A stretch of 64,000 bases of DNA from Hemicentrotus pulcherrimus (Eukaryota; Echinodermata; Echinoidea; Camarodonta; Strongylocentrotidae). Location of the stretch: contig BEXV01000002.1 of NCBI GenBank assembly GCA_003118195.1, forward strand, positions 748,291 to 812,290. The letters run 5' to 3'. A model generated the notes under the pieces. That model did no database searches. It worked only from the letters and a program-made list of their open reading frames with translations, and was not told where the DNA came from. Both the position numbers and the translations under genes were made by a program. Shown here in pieces: positions 53,901 through 60,000 of this stretch. How positions within the stretch are numbered: position 1 is the stretch's first letter; the number at the start of each line of letters is the position of its first letter.

Positions 53901-56098
53901 ATTAAAAATATATACTCCAAAACCATTTAGGAGTAAAAACGTATGATTTTTATTCCAGCGCAAATATAGCGTTGAAATCTTTTAAAAACTAATTGTCCAT
54001 ATGGTTCTCATCACTCAGTAGCTTTTAAATGAAAATCTACATGTGCAAGCTGTATTGTGAACCTACTTAGGTAATACTCTATCCACAAGTAGAAAAGGGC
54101 CAATGCTAATGACACAATCACATAAACTAGATTTATTTGCAAGCCAGTTAATCAAACATACATGTACAATGCGTTTGCCAATTTCCAATCAATTTTTATT
54201 ACCCTTTATCTTGTAATTCCATTATTTATCATACACAGAACTATTTCGAGAGTGATCTGATTTAGAAATCAAGTCAAAGTATAATGATTCAGAATTACAC
54301 ATTGTTTGATATTGTTCCAAGAAAGCTCAAGCCAAATGACTCTTTAACAGGTGGATTGCTTGTAATTACTAAACCAAAATGTTTAGAATGGAGACACAAT
54401 CACATTTTTTTTTTTTTAAAGTGAAGAACTGAAGCTGTGTGTGTGCAAATTCCTTTTATGGATGGAGGATTAGTATTGTTTTGGCATTGGCAACATGGTC
54501 ATGTATATAACTATTTATGCAAGCTATATATAGTGTCAATAAAAAATGATTGATAATGTTTAATTGAAATTATGATGCACGCTACACATTCTAAATTTCA
54601 GGGATGTAGATGACTGTAGACTAACCTCTACAATGAAGACAAAGGTATTGTCTGTTCAGAGCTAGAAGGACATTAACTGTCTAAGAGTTCAAAACCCTTC
54701 TGGTTCCACAGATGATATTATACAAATAACGCACGGCTCTGAGTGCAATAGCGGTGAATGCAGTACGCGCGAGGTTTCTTTAGATTGGTGCCGCTCTGTG
54801 CAACGAGCCACTTGTGGCNTTTTTAAGTGAAGAACTGTGTGTGTGCAAATTTATTTTTGATTTTTTTTTCTTCTTCTTCTTTTCTATTCTCAAATAGATT
54901 TCTTTCACATGTATTGGCATCATCATGTATATTCCTTTTATGGATGAAGGATTAATATTGTTTTGGCATTGGCAACATGGTCATGTACCGTAATTAACGT
55001 TGTATTAACCGCCCCCGTGTATTAACCGCACCCCTCTTTTTCGGCCTTTAAAAAAAATAAAATAAAATTTTAGACAACGGCGGGATACGAACCCGGGCCG
55101 TCACATTTAGATTGGCAGCCGAAGCCAACGCCTTAGACCGCGCGGCTATCGCGCTCCGATGCCATACCCAGCAGTTTTTTGCAATGTATACATTGAAATG
55201 GATTCAAATAGCGACTTGGCGTGCTGGATGCGATAGCGCCAGGTCGTTAAACGGCCCCTTCTTTTACTTTTGCAATGTTTTGGCACAAACTTAGATCAAG
55301 ATCTATCAGCAGATGTTGTTTTTGGAAGATTATCTTCGTCTTCATGTCAACAATGCAAGATAAAATTGTCGGTAAAATGTGTGGAAATGTCCTGTACCAT
55401 TTGTAGTCCCATATGTTCAAATTCGTGCTGGTTTTGACTTACTTTTTGTTTTGTTTTTGTGTGCAACGTGTATAAACCGCACCCCCGACTTTGACATTTT
55501 TTCGGCGGGAAAAAGGTGCGGTTTATACACCGTTAATTACGGTATATAAATATTTATGCAAGCTATACAAAATGTCATTAAAAAATGATTGATAATGTTT
55601 CATTGAAATTATGATGCGCGCTACACATTCTAAATTTCAGGGATGTAGATGACTGTAGACTAACCTCTACAATGAAGACAAGGGTATCGTCTGTTCACAG
55701 CTAGAAGGACATTAACTGTCTAAGAGTTCAAAACCCTTCTGGTTCCACAGATGATATATGGTTTTATAATGTAAATTGTATAATGCACCCTATATGTTGA
55801 GTGGAGTTGACTTAACTAACTCTTAACCACTTTGACGTCAGGCTAACCCTAGGAAGTATTTAATTTAGCTCTGAATCCATGACCACACACTGTTTCTCAT
55901 ACTTACGTAGACTTCATTAGCTTTGAACCTCATGTTGAGGTTCTCGATGAAGTTTGCTTCTGTCAGGGGCTCCAGCAAGACACAATCTCCAAGCCCAACC
56001 ATGTTATCCAGAATTGTCCTGGTCTGTCCTCCAAGACCATTCATCCCATTCACCTTGCCGTTCACCTTGCCATTGACAGTGCCATTCACAAGTGCCAT
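14360..56098 (-). CDS. Myo1b: Unconventional myosin-I of the MYO1A/MYO1B type (25 coding exons)
   Basis: A single-headed actin motor that links membranes to actin through its tail. Twenty-five exons, all with GT-AG junctions and matching phases, give 1096 residues (human MYO1B is about 1078-1136). Seen: P-loop GESGAGKT at 127-134, switch I NDNSSR at 179-184, switch II DIYGFE at 408-413, acidic TEDS-site Asp355 (16 residues before DALCK), loop 2 region [12 protein letters not shown], converter [15 protein letters not shown], four IQ-like motifs at about 726-818 for calmodulin, and a TH1 tail (839-1096) with the PH-like core found in lipid-binding class I myosins. The tail's [18 protein letters not shown] and [10 protein letters not shown] blocks match MYO1B rather than MYO1C/D. 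The N-terminus is extended by VNG repeats. MYO1A versus MYO1B cannot be decided, since one invertebrate gene may serve both. Confidence 0.93.
14614..14808. other. Assembly gap (195 N)
   Basis: A run of N lies between a poly-C tract (14603-14613) and a (GA)n tract (14809-14822), in the last myosin intron. Confidence 0.99.
14936..15063 (-). CDS. Myo1b: Myosin-I exon 24: TH1
   Basis: Encodes [20 protein letters not shown], then [19 protein letters not shown]. Acceptor AAATAG, donor GTAAGT. Ends in phase 2, which the next exon's first base completes to Arg. Confidence 0.92.
15675..15827 (-). CDS. Myo1b: Myosin-I exon 23: TH1
   Basis: Encodes [20 protein letters not shown], then [19 protein letters not shown] and VLVIHVTK, continuing the PH-like fold. 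Human MYO1B has STSRIFLLT where this has VTDQLVVLT, so one basic residue near the presumed lipid pocket is Gln. Acceptor TTGAAG, donor GTATGT. 51 codons, phase 0. Confidence 0.92.
16319..16454 (-). CDS. Myo1b: Myosin-I exon 22: TH1
   Basis: Encodes [20 protein letters not shown] and [17 protein letters not shown], the first strands of the PH-like core expected to bind acidic lipids. Acceptor TCTGTAG, donor GTAATT. Ends in phase 0. Confidence 0.92.
17005..17243 (-). CDS. Myo1b: Myosin-I exon 21: start of TH1 tail
   Basis: Encodes [20 protein letters not shown], then [17 protein letters not shown] and [11 protein letters not shown]. This is the start of the basic TH1 tail. Acceptor TTGACAG, donor GTGAGA. 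Ends in phase 2. Confidence 0.93.
17244..18053 (-). other. Myosin intron 20 with SINE-like element
   Basis: An 810-bp intron. Its left part holds the SINE-like copy at 17311-17472; the rest is unremarkable. Confidence 0.7.
17311..17472 (-). repeat. SINE-like element with Alu/7SL-like box
   Basis: Read on the minus strand it starts GGCGTTGTGGCG and contains GTGGCGTGCGCCTGTAATCC followed by AGCT, almost the same as the 7SL/Alu core motif with one C missing. Then come a box-B-like GGTTCGAAAC, the motif CTTTCGGATGGTGACGTTTA, AAAGGTCGGTCCCCAGACG and CTGATTGATACACGTCTG. It shares its tail with 13907-14000. A tRNA head that resembles 7SL by chance is the alternative. Confidence 0.55.
18054..18128 (-). 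CDS. Myo1b: Myosin-I exon 20
   Basis: Encodes [20 protein letters not shown] then IMKCI, the neck-to-tail joint (human VRREYRKFFRANAG). Acceptor GTAACAG, donor GTAAGT. 25 codons, phase 0. Confidence 0.93.
18388..18445. repeat. Poly-A run in myosin intron 19
   Basis: A nearly pure run of about 55 A with one T near its middle, followed by CCCC. It could be a retroposon tail, but no body is recognisable beside it. Confidence 0.8.
18618..18773 (-). CDS. Myo1b: Myosin-I exon 19: IQ motifs 3-4
   Basis: Encodes [20 protein letters not shown], then [17 protein letters not shown] and FYVGWK: IQ-like motifs with His or Val in place of the usual Arg. Acceptor GAATAG, donor GTAAGA. It is 52 codons in phase 0, so it could be skipped in frame; neck exons are alternatively spliced in vertebrate MYO1B. 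Confidence 0.9.
19159..19308 (-). CDS. Myo1b: Myosin-I exon 18: IQ motifs 1-2
   Basis: Encodes [20 protein letters not shown], then [14 protein letters not shown] and [11 protein letters not shown]: one clear and one degenerate IQ motif for calmodulin-type light chains. The HHHMHH run is distinctive. Acceptor GTTGTAG, donor GTAGGA. Confidence 0.92.
19865..19917 (-). mobile_element. End of a TA-flanked DNA element, related to 63.4 kb copy
   Basis: The plus strand AAGTGTGTCTTATACATGGA followed by GATTTATGG and TA matches the reverse complement of 63431-63470 (AAGTGTGTCTTATACATGGA, TATTTACGG, TA). Only this terminus is visible here. Confidence 0.45.
20029..20245 (-). CDS. Myo1b: Myosin-I exon 17: converter
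   Basis: Encodes [35 protein letters not shown] and [13 protein letters not shown], the converter and the end of the motor. Acceptor CACTAG, donor GTAAGC. Ends in phase 0. Confidence 0.94.
20287..20555. mobile_element. Possible hAT-like element remnant with CCATGACTTT repeats
   Basis: It begins CAGGGTTCCAACAG, resembling hAT termini, and contains at least four variants of TTCCATGACTTT spread over 270 bp. No matching right terminus or target duplication is clear, so the class is tentative. Confidence 0.3.
20694..21637. mobile_element. Non-autonomous DNA element with TTAA flanks, GC-rich
   Basis: TTAA at 20690-20693 and 21638-21641 flank ends that are inverted copies: TGGTCACA near the tip, then AGTAGCCTGCTCGG on the left and its complement CCGAGCAGGCTACT on the right. 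Inside are many AGCGAC/GTCGCT motifs and GC content well above the host DNA. There is no open reading frame for a transposase. TTAA duplication points to a piggyBac or Kolobok-type MITE. The middle contains host DNA and a repeated block (see findings), so the length is inflated by the assembly. Confidence 0.6.
21104..21198. other. Misplaced flank copy and single-N join inside the TTAA element
   Basis: Bases 21104-21197 nearly repeat the true right flank at 21671-21752 (TGGGAGATAATAGAATAATC and onward), then an N at 21198 leads into a second copy of the element interior. Bases 20934-21102 and 21199-21364 are about 95% alike. Confidence 0.7.
21776..21843 (-). CDS. Myo1b: Myosin-I exon 16
   Basis: Encodes [20 protein letters not shown] then YLG, leading to the SH1-type helix. 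Acceptor TTTTCAG, donor GTAAGT. Ends in phase 2. Confidence 0.92.
22066..22190. repeat. (GA)n purine tract in myosin intron 15
   Basis: A GA-rich run with almost no pyrimidines for about 100 bases, between exons 15 and 16. Confidence 0.9.
22203..22268 (-). CDS. Myo1b: Myosin-I exon 15
   Basis: Encodes [20 protein letters not shown] then IK, the conserved [10 protein letters not shown] block ahead of the converter. Acceptor TTGTAG, donor GTTAGT. 22 codons, phase 0. Confidence 0.94.
22583..22753 (-). CDS. Myo1b: Myosin-I exon 14: loop 2 region
   Basis: Encodes [20 protein letters not shown] and [20 protein letters not shown], the actin-facing loop 2 and the helix after it. Acceptor TCCTAG, donor GTATCC. 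57 codons, phase 0. Confidence 0.94.
23465..23659 (-). CDS. Myo1b: Myosin-I exon 13
   Basis: Encodes [20 protein letters not shown] and [11 protein letters not shown], the LDEEC loop and the HYAG strand. Acceptor TGTGTAG, donor GTGAGT. 65 codons, phase 0. Confidence 0.94.
23735..23970 (+). repeat. Dispersed repeat, copy 1
   Basis: It shares CTTCTGCTTTCGAGAAAAAT, TTTACTGGTGCTCCCGGTAA and AAATAGCGCCTACGGCC with 24563-24795 in the same order and orientation, with small changes. Confidence 0.65.
24197..24385 (+). mobile_element. Probable LINE 3' tail
   Basis: The sequence CTGGACCCCAGGGAAGAACA, then GCTGAATGGGTTATCCAG, and finally AATAAATACCAATACCAATA resembles the 3' UTR and short-repeat tail of LINE elements common in echinoderms, from memory. 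No reverse transcriptase coding is present. Confidence 0.45.
24563..24795 (+). repeat. Dispersed repeat, copy 2
   Basis: Second copy of the repeat at 23735-23970. The best-matching part is 24661-24780. Confidence 0.65.
26775..27080. repeat. 300-bp polypurine tract
   Basis: The plus strand is mostly G and A, with pure (GA)n and GGGGGGG runs near 26776-26830 and 26911-26921. It sits about 120 bp downstream of exon 12's donor in transcript order. Confidence 0.85.
27198..27365 (-). CDS. Myo1b: Myosin-I exon 12
   Basis: Encodes [20 protein letters not shown] and [18 protein letters not shown], the relay helix region. The junction reads FKKNYFEQF where MYO1B has FEDNSFEQF. Acceptor CACACAG, donor GTGAGT. 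56 codons, phase 0. Confidence 0.94.
27961..28026 (-). CDS. Myo1b: Myosin-I exon 11: switch II
   Basis: Encodes [20 protein letters not shown] then FK, including switch II. Acceptor CTGCAG, donor GTATGG. Phase 0 on both sides, 22 codons. Confidence 0.95.
28653..28768 (-). pseudogene. Decayed duplicate of myosin exon 10 (3' half)
   Basis: On the minus strand this matches the last about 100 nt of exon 10 (28848-28946) at about 82% by my count. The copy reads [14 protein letters not shown] and IYDQLFS, then TGA where the real exon has TGG (Trp). The real AGG|GTAAGT donor is AGG|GCAGTT here. It cannot be spliced in as a working exon. Confidence 0.75.
28848..29056 (-). CDS. Myo1b: Myosin-I exon 10: actin-binding loop with TEDS site
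   Basis: Encodes [40 protein letters not shown] and [14 protein letters not shown]. Asp355 is at the TEDS position, so the motor should not need head phosphorylation for activity (family rule, inferred). Donor GTAAGT at 28842-28847. A decayed copy of its 3' half lies at 28653-28768. Confidence 0.93.
29718..29824. mobile_element. Short MITE (107 bp)
   Basis: Its ends are inverted copies: left AAGGCCCAGTCAGATATGAC, right (reverse complement) AAGGCCCGTTCAGATATTAC, 17 of 20 alike. The interior has GCTGCTTCG and CGTGTAAATGAAGCAGCAG. Target duplication is not clear. Confidence 0.6.
30347..30494 (-). CDS. Myo1b: Myosin-I exon 9
   Basis: Encodes [20 protein letters not shown] then [14 protein letters not shown], the upper 50-kDa subdomain. 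Acceptor TTTCAG; the donor is the weaker GTGCGC at 30341-30346, beside a GA-rich intron stretch. Ends in phase 1. Confidence 0.9.
32253..32359 (-). CDS. Myo1b: Myosin-I exon 8
   Basis: Encodes [19 protein letters not shown] and DRDNFAITQ, a surface region that varies within class I. Acceptor CTCGTAG, donor GTAAAT. Ends in phase 0. Confidence 0.9.
33526..33624 (-). CDS. Myo1b: Myosin-I exon 7
   Basis: Encodes [20 protein letters not shown] then [12 protein letters not shown], the conserved LLEKSRV helix region. Acceptor CCCCCAG, donor GTAAGT. Ends in phase 1. Confidence 0.93.
34068..34131 (-). CDS. Myo1b: Myosin-I exon 6
   Basis: Encodes [20 protein letters not shown], completing switch I and the following strand. 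Acceptor TTTTCAG, donor GTAAGT at 34062-34067. Ends in phase 1. Confidence 0.93.
35170..35296 (+). repeat. Inverted repeat arm A flanking myosin exon 5
   Basis: It contains GATTACAATATCCTATTACA, GGAGCCCTACCATAAG and ATATTGAACTTTATACCGGA. Its inverted partner is 36128-36226, about 90% alike apart from a roughly 29-bp insertion in this copy. Confidence 0.8.
35343..35424. repeat. Hairpin repeat, locus 1
   Basis: Left arm CTGTTCAGAGCCAGAAGGGC then GTTAACTC; right arm GAGCTAAAGACCCTTATAAC then TCC. A diverged member of the hairpin family found at nine loci in this window. Confidence 0.6.
35753..35799 (-). CDS. Myo1b: Myosin-I exon 5: 47-nt switch I exon
   Basis: A very short exon encoding [15 protein letters not shown], the switch I loop that contacts nucleotide. 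Acceptor TTTCAG after a T-rich tract, donor GTAAGT. Its length is not a multiple of three, so skipping it would shift the frame. It lies inside the loop of an inverted repeat (35170-35296 and 36128-36226). Confidence 0.93.
36128..36226 (-). repeat. Inverted repeat arm B flanking myosin exon 5
   Basis: Read on the minus strand it has GATTACATTATCATATTACA, AGAGCCCTACCACAAT and ATATTGAACTTTATACTGGA, matching arm A. Exon 5 (35753-35799) lies between the arms. Confidence 0.8.
36844..36917. repeat. Hairpin repeat, locus 2
   Basis: Left arm CTATTTGGAGACAGAAGAAC then ATTAACT; right arm GATTGAATGCCCTTATGGCT then CATAACAG. About 22 of 27 positions pair. Confidence 0.65.
37446..37560. repeat. GA-rich purine tract
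   Basis: AGAGAGAGAGAGAG runs and GAAAGAGAAGAGAAAGAGAA variants over about 110 bases. Confidence 0.85.
39412..39523. repeat. 57-bp direct tandem duplication
   Basis: Two adjacent copies starting GTCCAATATTGGGTAGGTTG (39412 and 39469) differ by one T in a T-run. This is a very recent duplication or an assembly artefact. Confidence 0.95.
40786..41145. repeat. Direct repeat pair around 40.8 and 41.1 kb
   Basis: Copy 1 near 40799 has GAGCAGCTAATGATAATCCC, TATGGGATTCAGGGA and CCAGTATC. Copy 2 near 41057 has GAGCAGCCAATGGTGATTCC, TATGGGATCCAAGGA and CCAGTATC. The spacing is about 260 bp. Confidence 0.7.
41741..41816. repeat. Hairpin repeat, locus 3
   Basis: Left arm AGAGCCGAAAAGGCATAAT; right arm TTTATGCCCTTCTTGCTCT then CAGCAGAC. 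The ends pair as in the other copies. Confidence 0.6.
41931..41960. repeat. (CT)n microsatellite
   Basis: Fifteen TC units without interruption. Confidence 0.95.
42480..42554. repeat. Hairpin repeat, locus 4
   Basis: Left arm ATCTTTCCAGAGACAGAAGG then GCGTTAG; right arm TTAATGCTCTTCTGGCTCCA then AACAGAT. Confidence 0.65.
44544..44648 (-). CDS. Myo1b: Myosin-I exon 4
   Basis: Encodes [18 protein letters not shown] and [13 protein letters not shown]. The final split codon T|CT gives Ser in VLESFGNAKT, where most class I myosins have Ala. Donor GTAAGT at 44538-44543. Confidence 0.93.
44806..45118. repeat. 300-bp polypyrimidine tract in myosin intron 3
   Basis: The plus strand is almost entirely C and T, with repeated TCTCTCCC and CTTCCTCC motifs. 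On the transcribed minus strand it is polypurine, so it is not a polypyrimidine tract for splicing. The long reading frame across it is a composition artefact. Confidence 0.9.
45481..45575 (-). CDS. Myo1b: Myosin-I exon 3: P-loop
   Basis: Encodes [18 protein letters not shown] then [13 protein letters not shown], the ATP-binding P-loop. Acceptor AATGTAG, donor GTGATT. Ends in phase 1. Confidence 0.95.
45576..49677 (-). other. Myosin intron 2 (4.1 kb)
   Basis: AT-rich, with a single N at 45779, and the telomere-like minisatellite at 48653-49530. I see no exon. Confidence 0.7.
48653..49530. repeat. 42-bp telomere-like minisatellite
   Basis: TTTTGC recurs at 48737, 48779, 48821, 48863, 48905, 48947 and 48989, an exact 42-bp period. 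Units are built from CCCTAA-like hexamers (CTTACCCTAACCCTAAACTT in one type, CTTAACCTAACCCAAAACCT in the other). The two types tend to alternate, giving an 84-bp higher-order unit. Insertions of about 12 bp break the period further right. Confidence 0.92.
49678..49793 (-). CDS. Myo1b: Myosin-I exon 2
   Basis: Encodes [19 protein letters not shown] and [14 protein letters not shown], the first beta strands of the motor. Acceptor CACAG, donor GTAAGT at 49672-49677. Starts in phase 0 and ends in phase 2. Confidence 0.92.
50202..50246. repeat. Perfect palindrome, 22-bp arms, 1-nt centre
   Basis: The left arm starts AAGAAAACAAAATGATG and the right arm is its exact reverse complement ending ATTTTGTTTTCTT, around a single G at 50224. 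Confidence 0.97.
51483..51776. other. Assembly gap (294 N)
   Basis: N run bounded by poly-C on both sides (51468-51482 and 51777-51793) in myosin intron 1. Confidence 0.99.
54404..54716. repeat. Near-duplicate segment, copy without insertion
   Basis: It matches 54820-55753 at about 96% over its best part (for example GATGACTGTAGACTAACCTC). It lacks the element at 54988-55542 and shows the intact site CATGTATATAAC. Confidence 0.85.
54650..54714. repeat. Hairpin repeat, locus 5 (first copy)
   Basis: Left arm TCTGTTCAGAGCTAGAAGGA; right arm AAACCCTTCTGGTTCCACAG. It lies inside the near-duplicate segment, so it is probably the same locus as 55689-55753. Confidence 0.65.
54988..55542. mobile_element. 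TA-flanked terminal-inverted-repeat element with tRNA-like cargo (555 bp)
   Basis: Left end CCGTAATTAACGTTGTATTA then ACCGC; right end (reverse complement) CCGTAATTAACGGTGTATAA then ACCGCACC. TA lies at both sides (54986-54987 and 55543-55544), while the near-duplicate copy at about 54500 has a single uninterrupted TA. This is the signature of Tc1/mariner-superfamily insertion. There is no transposase frame, so it is non-autonomous. The right part holds ACCGCACCCCCGACTTTGAC and TTTTTTCGGCGGGAAAAAGG, also present in the element at 63.43 kb. Confidence 0.8.
55076..55162 (-). repeat. tRNA-like segment inside the TA-flanked element
   Basis: On the minus strand it has a box-A-like GCGCGGTCTAAGGCG with a GCC/GGC D stem, a TTGGC/GCCAA stem with a 7-nt loop TTCGGCT, and a box-B-like GGGTTCGTATCCC. 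It resembles the long-variable-arm (Leu/Ser) class. The acceptor stem does not pair, so it is not a working tRNA. A SINE head captured by the element is the likely origin. Confidence 0.55.
55689..55753. repeat. Hairpin repeat, locus 5 (second copy)
   Basis: Left arm TCTGTTCACAGCTAGAAGGA; right arm AAACCCTTCTGGTTCCACAG. One base (G/C) in the arm differs from 54650-54714. Confidence 0.65.
55907..56098 (-). CDS. Myo1b: Myosin-I exon 1: start and N-terminus
   Basis: ATG at 56096-56098 sits in a strong context (A at -3, G at +4), and an in-frame TGA lies 48 nt upstream at 56144-56146 if the exon continues that far. It encodes [20 protein letters not shown], then [16 protein letters not shown], the conserved motor start of MYO1B. 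The donor GTAAGT follows NEVY at 55901-55906. The VNG repeats are not expected in the family. Confidence 0.9.
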
Positions 56099-56571
56099 CC
56101 TGGTGTGTGTGTTTCTCCCACAAGAACTGTATACCAGGAAGCCTCAGGGGGTTGTTCGCTGTAGCTTCTGCCACCGGGTTCTTCCTAGTTGGTACTATCC
56201 TGTAGTTTTGTGAAAGCACAGGAGAAACGTTTTGTTTAATGGAAAAACGTATCATTTTCAAAGTGAAAAAGCATCTTCGTCTACACTACTCATTCTACAA
56301 AATATTATTGATCATTTTCAACCTTTTCTTCAGCATAAGATGGACTGATTGGTCCAACTGCTTTAGGCGCATGAAGTGCGACCCTATTTAATAACTGAAA
56401 TACTTTATCAAGAAATGGACTGTCAAGGGCACTCAACTCTGCAGATAGCATAAAACAAGTAGTACTGGTATATTTTCAATGACCTCTTGTACAAAAATGA
56501 GTAACACGGTACAAAAGAAATAGAAGATTTCAAATGACATGTTTAAAGGCAAATCGGACAATGTGCATATA

Positions 56572-56652
56572 TCATCTGTTTGGAAGGGCATTACCTTGTA
56601 TGCTATTACACAGAGTACATGTAGATGCCCTATTGGCTCTAAGCACAGGATG
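56572..56652. repeat. Hairpin repeat, locus 6
   Basis: Left arm CATCTGTTTGGAAGGGCATT has lost the AGCCAG block; right arm AGATGCCCTATTGGCTCTAA then GCACAGGATG. It lies just upstream of the myosin start exon. Confidence 0.5.
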
Positions 56653-59600
56653 TGTACATTTCTGTTTCTGTTGGTCATATATGTCATAAAGTTATTGGCA
56701 TGGCCGGGAGACTAGTGACCAAAGTGACCAGAAGCATGATACGATCAAAAGCAGAGCAATCATCATGTACAAACTTAACAATTATCCAAGTGATGCCACT
56801 TCGTATACAAACTCAAAGGTGTAACACATGATTGTTAACCAAGTGAAATGACCCCCTACTTTGAAGAACATTTTCAAGAACATTTGACCCTTTTTTTAAA
56901 AACAAAACAGGTACAGAATGGACTCTGAATACCTTTATGTATTTGGATGGGCTTCCTTCGATTTCCCATCATCAAAATGTCTACAAACAAGTTTATCCGA
57001 GCAAATAAATTTTCAAGCTCTGCCAAAAGGTACAGTATTGCAAATTGTTCAAATGAGATAAAAAATCTTGCAAATACCACACATGATCAGTACAACTATT
57101 TATGTTAAGCTTATGTAATCTGTCTGCACATATGAAAGGAAGGAAATTCATTAATAACAGTTGTGATATTTTTAGCCCTTTGGTGACCATATCTGACAAT
57201 TATCAGAGGGGACTTTAGGAGGCGAGTTTCCTGGGAAAATTCCTTCATGTTGACGAGAGATCTACACTCTCTCTATCTCTTCAGCATATATTTGACAAGT
57301 CTAGCTAAAACTTACCAAATATCTACAAATTTGTAGAACTCCCTTCAAGATAAAAATTAATATATTTTTGACAAGTTTCTTTAATCTTAGTATAAGAAAG
57401 GTTTAACGTAGGTTTTCCTTGATCCGATGGCAATGACCAACAGAAATAGGACGTATTCTTTGTTCACACAATTAATTTTCTGTTATCATGTTGACATTTT
57501 GTATTTTATGATCTCCCTTTATTTCTTGAAATGCTCTCAAGCTGTTTGCTTTGGATTGCTTTTTTTTTTCTCTCCATCTTACTGATTATTTCAACAAGTA
57601 AATGTGTACATTGTCAAAGTTTTGCTTTTGGTGTAAAAAGAGATTATATACTTTTCTTTATCTTTGATTAAGTTTTTGTTTTCTTTTCTTTTTTTCTCAA
57701 TTAAACCCCCTCTAGCCTAAATGATACCCAGACTTGTCTACCACCTTACGTATCTTACATGATAATACATGGTCATATCAGCACATTATGAGGATCAATG
57801 CCTGTAGTATCTTTGCATTACACAGCATTCCCATGATCTACTCAAAAGCTGTAAACATAAAAAAAAATGTATTCCAACGAGCCCCTAAAAGAAGCTGATA
57901 TTGATAAGTAAGCTGTGGATACTATATGTAAAGGCATTTATAGACTTCGATCAACACAAATGCAGGATCTCCATAAAATATTTAGAGTAGGAGATCTACC
58001 ATCAAACAAACACGCAACATATAACAAACACAACACGAGTACAGTACACAACACTGTCCAATCTCGGAGTCTAGTAGTAATCAGATATATAAAGTCTATT
58101 CTTAATCAGTCATGCACACTGCCGATCTTCCATTGGTTTATCTATGATCTATACAAAGGCATCATTCATTGATATGCAGTTCTTTTACAAGCGCAAGCCT
58201 CCACTATCATCAGAAACAATCACTGCACAAAAAAATGGTTCACTATATTGAGATACAAGAATTACCTACTAAACTTGCAAATGGTTTCAAAGACTCAGCA
58301 TATAATATGGTTTCTTGATTCAACTTCAGCTTTGATACCAGGAACACATTTTGACAAGTAGAAATAAATAATATAGAGGCCTACAAAATAATAAATAAAA
58401 TATACATGTACATCATCTTCATTCTTCAAAGTTCAAATCATTCATTCAGTTTTCATGCCCCTAGTTACATCTACCAAAACATATGGGCGCCATGCTTTCC
58501 GTATGCCATACCAGAACTATGGAACAAGTCCCCCCCCCCCCCCCCCCCCCNCCCCCCCCCCCTGAGTCTCTGAAATATTGTCCTTCACTACATCAGTTTA
58601 AATCCGACTTTAAAACATATATCTGTTTCGATCATGCCACTCTTAACACAAAGTAAACATGTGAATTTTGTAATTGATTTTATAATTGTGAGTGATAAAC
58701 GGTGAAAGCTAAATATCTTTCTTCTCTCTCTCTCTCTCTCTCTCTTCTCAGCGCATAGAGGCAATTATTCAGTATGTGCTATATCAGAGTTGAACATTAC
58801 CAGTAATTATTAATGTTATGTCACTGTCAAAGAGAGTCAAGGCTTCCAATCCAAAGTTTCCATAAAAATTGGATCATCCAAGAAAAGTCAATGTCATCAA
58901 TAATAATCTACTTATAAACTGCCGCTTGAACGGGGTTAAGCTTCCCATGTAATCCACAGACTGAATAGGGCAATGTACAGCCCCTTGCTGAGACACCCGC
59001 CACTTATAAACAAGAGAGAAAGAATGAGAAGGTTGAAGAGAGAGCAAATGATTCAGGTAAGGCCTTTTCATGGGTGGTTGATGGAGGCAGATTAACAACA
59101 ATAGACATCCATAGACATCCACATACCTTCCTATTCAAAAGGCTGGGGGATTACTGCCGAGTGAGTAACTAGCGCACACACAGTTGTTGGAGTGTTGTGG
59201 GCGGTGCGGTTGCTGATAGTACCACCTTTGGGCACAGATTTACACATACACTGTACAATACATGCAGGCTGCAGGCAGGGGGTTAGAACTTTTGAAAAGC
59301 TCAATATCAAATCGGCCTGACATTTGATTGATTGTATAGCTGCATATGATCCCATTTTTTCTACAGGGACAGGACCAGACAATAAAGGCTGATTGTTGGG
59401 GTACATGCTTGCAATTTGGTGAAGATTGGTTGATAAGTGAAATAACACACAATTTCCGGATATGCGGGTTTACCTTTTACCCTCTCAGCATTCCTCAAAT
59501 ATTAAGGATGATTCATGACAAAAGTATGATTTTTCTCTTTGCCAACCTTTTGCAAAATAAAATGGTTTTCAGAAACTTGCGAAGGCCTGATATAAGGTGA

Positions 59601-60000
59601 ACCAAAAATGAATTAAAAGCAATGTACAACGCTAGTGTATGTCCACCGTCACGGAACATTAGTGATATTATCTCCTCTACAAAAGAAGATGGCCTCCAAA
59701 ATATTTGTAAATGGACTTTATATACAAAAACATATTAGTCCTGAATCTCAATATTTGTTTTTTCTATTTCATCTCTTAAAGGCTTCACTAAGTTTCATAC
59801 GTAGCCGTAGGCAATATATGATTAAAAAATGACCTTTAATTCTTGTTTATTGTCCAGGGCCACACCTAGTTGTGGGATGGCCACTGATTGGCCTCAGTAA
59901 GGTCAAAACTCAGGGTAATAAAAACAAACAAAAAGCATAAACACAGAAGTGACCAGCATGATCATTTTATATCAAAGAAAATGTGCAATTCTATCATTCC

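Larger units (their letters stand above)
49794..55906 (-). other. Myosin intron 1 (6.1 kb)
   Basis: It holds a perfect palindrome (50202-50246), a 294-N gap, TACATG-rich palindromic stretches near 53690, a near-duplicated segment (54404-54716 and 54820-55753) and a TA-flanked mobile element. I see no exon in the visible sequence; the gap could hide one, but the exon 1-exon 2 join matches the family without any extra residues. Confidence 0.7.

Noticed and set aside
55076..55162. A functional tRNA gene
   Set aside because: D, anticodon and T arms are suggested, but the acceptor stem does not pair and it lies inside a mobile element.
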